This document shows positions 1 to 5,999 of a stretch of 11,341 nt of DNA, in pieces. Every line of letters begins with the position of its first letter. The stretch's first letter is position 1. This DNA is from Actinomycetota bacterium. GTDB taxonomy: Bacteria > Actinomycetota > Acidimicrobiia > Acidimicrobiales > Ilumatobacteraceae. Below the pieces are notes generated by a model. The model saw nothing but the letters and a program-made list of their open reading frames with translations, had not been told where the DNA came from and searched no databases. The DNA lies in NCBI GenBank assembly GCA_009704425.1, contig WLEG01000036.1, positions 1 to 11,341 of the forward strand, written 5' to 3'. Made by a program: the position numbers and the translations under genes.

Positions 1-12
1 CCTGCCGAGCGC

Positions 13-1107
13 ATGGCCGTCGCGTTCGGTCGCGTGCTTCGTGGTGCCGGCATCGCCACCCCCATCGGCAACGTGATCACCTTCACCGAGTCCATCGCGC
101 GACTCGGCGTGGATCGACGCGACGACGTCTACTGGGCCGGTCGGGCCACGCTCGTTCGCCGCCCCGAGGACATCGCATTGTTCGATCGGGCGTTCGAGGT
201 GTTCTGGAGTCAACGACGCTCGGCGATGAACGACGTGGAAGCCGAGACTTTCCACTTGACGATCAACGTCGATGCCGACGAGGGATCGATGGACGACGGC
301 CGGGCGAACGCCGCCGACGATGACGACGACGGTTCGATCACGTTGCGCTTCTCCACCATCGAAACCCTGCGCACCAAGGACTTCGCCGCGTACTCCCCCG
401 AGGAACTCCACCTGGCCCAGGAGATGATGTCGAGGCTCCGACTGGTCGGCACCCCGCGCTCCTCGTTCCGCATGACACCCGGTTCACGTCGTGGTCGGCC
501 CGATCTGCGACGCACGGTTCGCTCCAGCCTGCGCACCGCCGGCGAACCCATCACCCGACACCATTTGGAGAACGACCGACGTCTGCGCCGTCTCGTTCTG
601 CTGCTCGACGTGTCGGGATCGATGGAGCCGTACGCCCGGGCGCTGTTGCGCTTCGTGCAAGCGGCGGTGGCCGGTCGCCAGAAGGTGGAGGCGTTCGCCA
701 TCGGCACCCGCCTCACCCGCGTCACCCGCGAGCTGGGTGCCCGCGACCCCGACAAGGCATTGCGTCTGGCGTCGCATCGCGTGCAGGACTGGAGCGGGGG
801 CACACGTCTGGGCGAATGTCTGCGCCACTTCAACGACGAGTGGGGTGTTCGGGGCATGGCGCGCGGGGCGATCGTGGTGGTGCTCAGCGACGGTTGGGAT
901 CGGGGCGACCCCGAGGTGTTGGCCGAACAGATGCGCCGTCTGCAGCGGGTCAGCTTCCGCACGATCTGGGTGAACCCCCTGAAGGTGACCCCGGGCTACG
1001 CGCCATTGGCCCGGGGCATGGCCGCGGCCATGCCCTACATCGATCGTTTCGTCGAGGGACATTCCGTCGACGCGATGGAACGACTCGCCCACGAGATCGG
1101 GACGTGA
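13..1107 (+). CDS. CoxE-like VWA domain protein (possibly 5'-truncated)
   Basis: This is a VWA-containing CoxE-like protein, a family that usually accompanies a MoxR-type AAA+ ATPase and helps mature molybdenum hydroxylases such as CO dehydrogenase. The C-terminal VWA domain (about residues 195-355) has an intact metal-ion-dependent adhesion site: DVSGSM at 199-204, T264 in WSGGTRL, and D293 in LSDGWD. The N-terminal half begins with FGRVLRGAG, typical of the family, and carries a strongly acidic stretch at about residues 85-105. No signal peptide or membrane segment is seen, so it should be cytoplasmic. The ATG at 13 is the first visible start, but the frame is open to the left edge (Pro-Ala-Glu-Arg) and family members often have about ten more residues here, so the true start may lie outside the window. 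The next gene, xdhC-like, follows after 31 bp. The family call is secure; the partner enzyme is inferred. Confidence 0.85.
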   Translation: MAVAFGRVLRGAGIATPIGNVITFTESIARLGVDRRDDVYWAGRATLVRRPEDIALFDRAFEVFWSQRRSAMNDVEAETFHLTINVDADEGSMDDGRANAADDDDDGSITLRFSTIETLRTKDFAAYSPEELHLAQEMMSRLRLVGTPRSSFRMTPGSRRGRPDLRRTVRSSLRTAGEPITRHHLENDRRLRRLVLLLDVSGSMEPYARALLRFVQAAVAGRQKVEAFAIGTRLTRVTRELGARDPDKALRLASHRVQDWSGGTRLGECLRHFNDEWGVRGMARGAIVVVLSDGWDRGDPEVLAEQMRRLQRVSFRTIWVNPLKVTPGYAPLARGMAAAMPYIDRFVEGHSVDAMERLAHEIGT

Positions 1108-1138
1108 GAGGTGCCGCCGACGGGCGGTTCACGGCAGA

Positions 1139-1465
1139 ATGAGCGACATGCGCGAGATCCTCGACGACATCGACCGTTGGCGGTCCGCGGGCAAGAAGGT
1201 GGCCGTCGCGCGCGTCATCAACATCGAGGGATCCGGACCCCGTGATCCCGGAGCGGCCATGGCGGTCAACGAGGACGGCGAGGTCGCCGGCTCGGTCAGT
1301 GGTGGCTGTGTCGAGGGTGCCGTCGTCAGCGAGGCGCTCGGAATCATCCACGACGGTGGTCCCGGCAAGATGGTGTCCTTCGGCTACTCCGATGACGAGG
1401 CCTTCGCCGTGGGACTCACCTGTGGTGGCATCATCCGGCTCTACATCGAACGACTCGACTGGTAG
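1139..1465 (+). CDS. XdhC/CoxI family protein, N-terminal-domain-only (108 aa)
   Basis: This short protein consists of a single XdhC/CoxI N-terminal domain. XdhC-family proteins bind molybdenum cofactor and help deliver its sulfurated form to xanthine dehydrogenase-type enzymes. The diagnostic motifs are present: SGGCVEG at residues 54-60 and GLTCGG at 92-97, each with the conserved cysteine. The Rossmann (XdhC_C) domain of a full-length XdhC is absent here and is encoded by the next gene, which starts 2 bp after this stop. The two therefore probably act as a pair. ATG 1139 was taken as the start, and ATG 1148 is an equally plausible alternative; neither has a clear Shine-Dalgarno sequence. 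Family assignment is firm, the exact target enzyme is not visible. Confidence 0.85.
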   Translation: MSDMREILDDIDRWRSAGKKVAVARVINIEGSGPRDPGAAMAVNEDGEVAGSVSGGCVEGAVVSEALGIIHDGGPGKMVSFGYSDDEAFAVGLTCGGIIRLYIERLDW

Positions 1466-1467
1466 CC

Positions 1468-2280
1468 GTGTCTCTGTACGAGCAGTTCCGCGCGCACGTT
1501 CGGGCGCAGACGCCGGTGGCCCTGGCCACCATCGTCGAGGGTCCCGGCGTGGGCGCGAAGTTGATGGTCACGCGAATCGACGGCGACGAGGTGGTGTCCG
1601 GATCGCTCGGTCATCCGGACCTCGATCGCGTGGTGGCCCGCGACACCGCCGGCGAACTGGAGGCCGGTCGCACCGGCGTGCGCCACTACGGACCCGAGGG
1701 GCAGGCCACCCCCGAGGATCTGGTGGACACACCGACCGTCGTGGTGTTCATCGAGAGTTTCTCGCCACCGCCGCAGATGTGGGTCTTCGGCGCGGTGGAC
1801 TTCACCGCGGCTCTGGGTCGCGTGGCCAAGGTTCTCGGGTACCGCGTGACCGTGTGCGACGCCCGCGAGATCTTCGCCACCAAGCGACGCTTCCCCATGG
1901 CCGACGAGGTGATGGTCACGTGGCCCACTCCGATGTTCGAGTCTCGGGGCCACACGCTCGGACCCCGCGACGCCGTGTGCATCCTCACGCACGATCCGAA
2001 GTTCGACGTGCCCGCCGTCCAGGGGGCCCTCGCCACCAACGTGGGCTACATCGGCGTCATGGGCAGTCGCAAGACCCACACCAAGCGTCTGGAACGACTC
2101 GCCGAGGTCGGTGTGTCGTCACCCGAGCAGTTGTCACGGTTGATGTCGCCCATCGGGCTCGACCTCGGTGGTCGCACCCCCGAGGAAACCGCCATCGCCA
2201 TCTGCGCCGAGATCATCGCCCGTCGCACCGGCCACACGGCCAGCAGCCTGAAGACGACCAGCGGCTCCATTCACTCGTGA
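1468..2280 (+). CDS. XdhC family protein with Rossmann domain (XdhC_C), 270 aa
   Basis: This is the second member of the XdhC/CoxI pair. Residues 1 to about 95 form a diverged N-terminal domain, and about 104-255 form the NAD(P)-binding-like XdhC_C domain. Visible hallmarks are the beta-alpha start VFGAVDFTAALGRVAK (106-121), VCDAREIFA, THDPKFD (174-180), GYIGVMGSRKTH (193-204) and PIGLDLGGRTPEE (228-240). The first motif has GAVDF where many XdhC proteins have GAGHVA, a variant I recall from actinobacterial relatives. The N-terminal domain lacks the SGGCVE and GLxCGG cysteines that its upstream neighbour retains, so the pair seems to divide labour between cofactor binding and the Rossmann domain. 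It starts at a GTG 2 bp after the preceding stop, suggesting translational coupling. It ends against a hairpin facing the convergent peptidase gene. Confidence 0.87.
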   Translation: MSLYEQFRAHVRAQTPVALATIVEGPGVGAKLMVTRIDGDEVVSGSLGHPDLDRVVARDTAGELEAGRTGVRHYGPEGQATPEDLVDTPTVVVFIESFSPPPQMWVFGAVDFTAALGRVAKVLGYRVTVCDAREIFATKRRFPMADEVMVTWPTPMFESRGHTLGPRDAVCILTHDPKFDVPAVQGALATNVGYIGVMGSRKTHTKRLERLAEVGVSSPEQLSRLMSPIGLDLGGRTPEETAIAICAEIIARRTGHTASSLKTTSGSIHS

Positions 2281-2284
2281 CCCG

Positions 2285-2307
2285 CTGACGCGATCGCCGC
2301 GCGTCAG
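2285..2307. terminator. Hairpin between convergent genes
   Basis: A perfect 8-bp inverted repeat, CTGACGCG (2285-2292) and CGCGTCAG (2300-2307), encloses a 7-nt loop. It starts 5 bp after the XdhC stop, and its right arm contains the stop codon of the convergent peptidase gene. No T-tract follows on either strand, so it is at best a bidirectional hairpin-type terminator of the kind often seen in GC-rich actinobacteria. The stem is seen directly; its function is inferred from its position. Confidence 0.5.
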
Positions 2308-3449
2308 ACGTCGAGCACGACCAGATCGTGGTTCGCGTGGTTCATGGGGTCGGGACCGTCCGTGGTGGCCACCACGATGTCCTCCAATCGCATCCCCCAC
2401 TTGCCGGCGACGTAGATGCCCGGCTCCACGCTGAACGCGTGACCGGCCTCGAGCGGCAACGTGTTGCCGCTCACCATGTACGGATCCTCGTGCGCGTCCA
2501 TTCCGATGCCGTGACCCGTGCGATGGATGAAGTACTCGCCGAATCCGGCCCCGTCGATGACCGCCCGCGCGGCCCGATCCACGTCCTCGCACGGCGTGCC
2601 CACGGTGGCGGCGCGAACACCGGCGGCCTCGGCCTCCTTCAACACCGCGTACGCCTCGGCGATGTCACCGGGCACGGGACCGAGATGAACGCAACGCGTG
2701 ATGTCGCTGCAGTAGCCGTTCATGGTGCCGCCGAAATCGCACAGCACGATCTCACCCCGTCTGATCACGCGCGATCCGGGATGATGATGAGGACTGGCGG
2801 CGTTCTCGCCGGCGGCGACGATGGCGAAGTTCACGACGTCGTGGCCCTCGGCCAACAATCGCGCCGAGATGTCGGCCGACACCTGGGCTTCGGTGCGACC
2901 GACCAGGTCGATCTCTCCGCCGTGCAGTTGCGCCGCCACCCGATCGGCCGCGGCGCCGGCGGCTTTCAACGCCGCGATCTCGGCGGCGTCCTTGCGCATG
3001 CGGATGGGACCCAACACCTCGACCGCGCGCCGATACGTGGACCCGGGCAACAACGGCATCAGGTCCACCAGGAAACGCGCCCACATGGTGTCGCCGATCG
3101 CCACCGTCCGAGCCGACGACGACGCCATCACGAGCGAGGCCGTGAGGGCCACCGGATCCTCGGTCTCGCCCCACGGGGCCATGTCGAAGACGCCGGGCAG
3201 GTGATTCACACGCGGTGCCTCCAGGCGCGGCACCACCAACGTGGCGTCACCGTCGACCGGTAGCACCAACATCGTGAGTCGCTCGAGGGGCATGGCGTGG
3301 TAGCCGGTGAGATACGGCATGTCGAGGCCCACCGACAACAACGTGACGTCGATTCCCTGTTCGCGCATGGCGCGTCGGGTGCGTTCGATGCGATCGGCGA
3401 ACACGGCAGCATCGGCGCCCGGCGCGGAGACGATGGAATGACCACTCAC
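2304..3449 (-). CDS. M24 family metallopeptidase (Xaa-Pro aminopeptidase/dipeptidase type)
   Basis: This is a pita-bread-fold dinuclear metallopeptidase of family M24, probably a cytoplasmic Xaa-Pro peptidase acting on short proline-containing peptides. Numbered from the upstream TTG at 3458 (384 aa), all five metal ligands are present: D241 (DFGG), D252 (SDITR), H316 (HRTGHGIG), E345 (EPGIY) and E359 (RLEDIV). The substrate-pocket histidines of SPHHHPGSR lie near 222-230. An N-terminal creatinase-like domain covers about 20-150, and no signal peptide is seen. The GTG at 3449 was preferred over TTG 3458 because an AGTAGG ribosome-binding sequence sits 9 nt upstream of the GTG but directly abuts the TTG. 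It is the last gene of the minus-strand lpd-sucB-lipBA-pirin run, 28 nt after the pirin stop. Exact substrate and any link to lipoate metabolism are unknown; creatinase-like enzymes share the fold. Confidence 0.88.
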   Translation of the reverse strand: MSGHSIVSAPGADAAVFADRIERTRRAMREQGIDVTLLSVGLDMPYLTGYHAMPLERLTMLVLPVDGDATLVVPRLEAPRVNHLPGVFDMAPWGETEDPVALTASLVMASSSARTVAIGDTMWARFLVDLMPLLPGSTYRRAVEVLGPIRMRKDAAEIAALKAAGAAADRVAAQLHGGEIDLVGRTEAQVSADISARLLAEGHDVVNFAIVAAGENAASPHHHPGSRVIRRGEIVLCDFGGTMNGYCSDITRCVHLGPVPGDIAEAYAVLKEAEAAGVRAATVGTPCEDVDRAARAVIDGAGFGEYFIHRTGHGIGMDAHEDPYMVSGNTLPLEAGHAFSVEPGIYVAGKWGMRLEDIVVATTDGPDPMNHANHDLVVLDV

Positions 3450-3458
3450 GCTCGTCAA

Positions 3459-3464
3459 CCTACT
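3459..3464 (-). promoter_or_regulatory. Ribosome binding site for the M24 peptidase
   Basis: The minus strand reads AGTAGG here, 9 nt ahead of a GTG at 3449. It touches the in-frame TTG at 3458 with no spacer, so it argues for the GTG as the true start. Confidence 0.5.
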
Positions 3465-3477
3465 GGCAGTCGCCGAT

Positions 3478-4362
3478 TCAGTTGCGATTGGTGCCGGGTC
3501 CGGTGGCCACGATCGAACCCAGTCGGCCGGCCTCGTAGTCCTCGAACGCCCGGATGATCTCCTCGCGGGTGTTCATGACGAACGGTCCGTACCGCGCGAT
3601 CGGTTCGTTCAACGGCTCTCCACCGAGGAGCAGCACCTCGCACTCCCGTTCCCCGGCGGTCACCGTCACCGATCCCGATTCACGATCGCACACCACCATG
3701 TGTCCCTCGTCGGCCTCGACGCCGTTCACGACCACACCGTTCACGAAGGGGTGCACGAGCGCCGTGTGACCATCGGCCACGTGCCAGTCGACGGATTCTC
3801 CGGCGCGCAAGGACACGTGCGCGAACGTCACCGGGCTGGTGGTGTCCACGATGCCCACCAGTCCGTCCACCTCTCCGGCGATCACCCGCAAGGTTCCGCC
3901 GCCATCCAGTTCTCGCGACGGGATGTCGTACGCCTCGTATCCCTGATACCGCGGCGGGATCATCTTGCTGGCGGCGCGCAGGTTCACCCACAACTGGAAC
4001 CCGTGCATGCGCCCGCCGAGACGCATCATCCGGTTCGTCGGAAGTTCGCTGTGCACGATGCCGGCACCGGCGGTCATCCACTGAACTGCCCCCGGCGTGA
4101 TGACGCCGAACCCTCCGTTGGAGTCCCGGTGTTCGATCTCGCCGGCCAACAGGTACGTGACGGTCTCGAAACCACGATGCGGATGATCGGGCGCACCCAC
4201 CGCCTTGCCGGGCGAGTACTCCACCGGGCCCATCTCGTCGAGCAACAAGAAGGGATCGATCGCGGAGATCTCGCCGGCGGGAAACGGTCGGCGAACGATG
4301 AATCCGCCACCCTCGGCCTGGCGCTGGGCGGGAACGAGACCGAGAACCCGGCGCCGACTCAA
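3478..4362 (-). CDS. Pirin family protein (cupin), 294 aa
   Basis: This is a bicupin pirin, a family of Fe-binding proteins that includes transcriptional co-regulators and quercetin 2,3-dioxygenases. The N-terminal cupin has the standard metal site: H60 and H62 in HPHRGFETVTYLL, and H104 and E106 in AGAGIVHSE. The MHGFQLWVNL segment (119-128) and the C-terminal pirin domain, including LLLGGEPLNEPI and GPFVMNTREEI, are also present. Length is normal for the family. The start is a TTG at 4362-4360 that overlaps the stop of the LipB-LipA gene as TTGA; no ATG or GTG occurs before the conserved domain, so the TTG is likely genuine and translation is probably coupled. A weak GGTGGT lies 6 nt upstream of it. 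Enzymatic versus regulatory function cannot be decided from sequence. The operon context hints at a role near the lipoylated dehydrogenase. Confidence 0.9.
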   Translation of the reverse strand: MSRRRVLGLVPAQRQAEGGGFIVRRPFPAGEISAIDPFLLLDEMGPVEYSPGKAVGAPDHPHRGFETVTYLLAGEIEHRDSNGGFGVITPGAVQWMTAGAGIVHSELPTNRMMRLGGRMHGFQLWVNLRAASKMIPPRYQGYEAYDIPSRELDGGGTLRVIAGEVDGLVGIVDTTSPVTFAHVSLRAGESVDWHVADGHTALVHPFVNGVVVNGVEADEGHMVVCDRESGSVTVTAGERECEVLLLGGEPLNEPIARYGPFVMNTREEIIRAFEDYEAGRLGSIVATGPGTNRN

Positions 4363-5996
4363 CGCTTGACCACCAACGACACCGGCACCGTCGTCTCGGC
4401 GGCCTGCTTGGCGTGGTAACTGGAGCGCGTGAGCGGACTGGATTCGACGTGCCCGATGCCCAATCCCTCACCGAGATCCTTCCATCGGGCGAACTCGTCG
4501 GGATGGATCCAACGGGCCACCGGCAGATGGTGCGACGTGGGTCGCAGGTACTGACCGATCGTCACGATGTCGACGCCGATGCCGGCCAGGTCGGCCAGAC
4601 ATCCGTCGACCTCGTCGACGGTCTCGCCCATACCCAGGACCAAACCGGACTTCACCACGAGTCCGGCCGACTTCGCCCGCGCCAACACGCCGAGACTGCG
4701 CGCGTAACCGGCCGATGGTCGCACCGCGCGCTGCAGTCGAGCAACGGTCTCGATGTTGTGGTTGAACACGTCCGGGCGCGCGGCGACCAGGAGGTCGATC
4801 GACGACGGGTCACCTTTTGCGTCGGAGACCAACGTTTCCACCTTGGTGTGTGGATTGCGCTCGCGGATGACCCGCACGCACTCGGCGACGTGCGCGAAAC
4901 CACCATCGGACAGATCGTCGCGGGCGACCATCGTGAGCACGGCGTACGAAAGCCCCATGCGCTCGACGGCCTCGGCCACCCGCGCCGGCTCGTCGCTCGC
5001 GGGCGGCTCCGGTTTGCGGGTGTCCACCAGACAGAAGCCGCACGCGCGGGTGCATCGCTCACCGAGCACCATGAACGTGGCGGTGCCGTCCTTCCAGCAT
5101 TCCGACAGGTTCGGACAACCGGCTTCCTCGCACACCGTCACCAGATCGAGGTCGGCCAACGTGCGCTTGATGCGCAACACGTCCTCGCCGATGTTCACGC
5201 GCGGGCGCAACCATTCGGGTTTGCGATCGGTGATGTCGAGACCGGCATCCACGCCGGCATCGGCCAGACGACCCAACAGCCGAACCGGCTCGCCCGGCCC
5301 TTCTCCGCGCGAGAATCGCGACAGATCCTCGGGACGGTGCACCCAGGCCACGTCCTGACGATCGCCCGACCCGTCGCCCCACTTCTCCGTGGCCAATCGC
5401 GCAACGATGTCCACCACGGTCCTCATGTCGACGTCGAAACCCTCCTCGCGCAACGAGGTGACCGGGAACTCGCCGATACCGCACGGAACGATGTGCTCGC
5501 GCATGTACGTCATGTCGGGATCGATGTTCAACGCGAAACCGTGCATGGTTCGACCGTGCGCCAGGCGCACACCGATCGCACTGATCTTGCGAACCCGATC
5601 GGTGCCCACGTCGAGCCACACGCCCGCGTAACCCTCCATGCGGCCCGCACCTCGAACTCCGATCTCGGAGAGCGTGTCGATCACCAATTGCTCGACCTCG
5701 CAGACGTGTTGCGAGGCGCCGATCGCGTTGTCAATGTTCAGGATCGGGTAGCCGACCAACTGGCCGGGACCGTGATACGTGATGTCGCCACCGCGCTTGA
5801 CCGCCACGAAGTCGGCACCGACCGCGGCCGGGTCGCACTTCAGGTTCTTGTCCAGTTCGGCCCGCGGACCGTGGGTGAAGACGTGCGGATGCTCGAGCAA
5901 CAGCAGATGCGACTCGGAACCGTTCTCGAACAGCGCGGTCTGCAACTCCAGCGCTTCGCGATAAGCGACGCGCCCGATCCAGCGAACGCGCAGCAT
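4359..5996 (-). CDS. lipBA: LipB-LipA fusion: octanoyltransferase plus lipoyl synthase, 545 aa
   Basis: A single uninterrupted frame encodes both steps of endogenous lipoate assembly. Residues 1 to about 206 are LipB, which moves octanoate from acyl carrier protein to the E2 lysine: RGGDITYHGPGQL (68-80), catalytic K137 in RKISAIG, and C172 in VPCGI. Residues about 259-545 are LipA, the radical-SAM enzyme that inserts two sulfurs: the auxiliary cluster motif CX4CX5C at C289, C294 and C300, the SAM cluster motif CX3CX2C at C315, C319 and C322, FNHNIETV near 411-418, and the C-terminal RSSYHA near 524-529. A linker of about 50 residues joins them. LipB and LipA are usually separate proteins of roughly 220-240 and 290-320 residues, so both halves are complete. 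GTG codons occur in the linker (V216, V219) but without a convincing ribosome-binding sequence. The ATG lies 3 nt after the sucB stop. The fusion could reflect loss of a stop between genes that neighbour each other in mycobacteria. Confidence 0.93.
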   Translation of the reverse strand: MLRVRWIGRVAYREALELQTALFENGSESHLLLLEHPHVFTHGPRAELDKNLKCDPAAVGADFVAVKRGGDITYHGPGQLVGYPILNIDNAIGASQHVCEVEQLVIDTLSEIGVRGAGRMEGYAGVWLDVGTDRVRKISAIGVRLAHGRTMHGFALNIDPDMTYMREHIVPCGIGEFPVTSLREEGFDVDMRTVVDIVARLATEKWGDGSGDRQDVAWVHRPEDLSRFSRGEGPGEPVRLLGRLADAGVDAGLDITDRKPEWLRPRVNIGEDVLRIKRTLADLDLVTVCEEAGCPNLSECWKDGTATFMVLGERCTRACGFCLVDTRKPEPPASDEPARVAEAVERMGLSYAVLTMVARDDLSDGGFAHVAECVRVIRERNPHTKVETLVSDAKGDPSSIDLLVAARPDVFNHNIETVARLQRAVRPSAGYARSLGVLARAKSAGLVVKSGLVLGMGETVDEVDGCLADLAGIGVDIVTIGQYLRPTSHHLPVARWIHPDEFARWKDLGEGLGIGHVESSPLTRSSYHAKQAAETTVPVSLVVKR

Positions 5997-5999
5997 GGG

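Noticed and set aside
1114..1127. CCGCC/GGCGG hairpin between the VWA gene and the first XdhC-like gene as a terminator
   Set aside because: The stem is only 5 bp, has no T-tract and lies between same-strand genes with related roles, so it is probably chance in GC-rich sequence.
1242..2288. A 348-codon plus-strand frame overlapping both XdhC-like genes
   Set aside because: The translation is Arg/Gly/His/Ser-rich nonsense, and the XdhC motifs are in the other frames.
2328..3263. A 311-codon plus-strand frame opposite the M24 peptidase
   Set aside because: No recognisable motif and Arg/His-rich composition; it mirrors a gene with all five M24 metal ligands.
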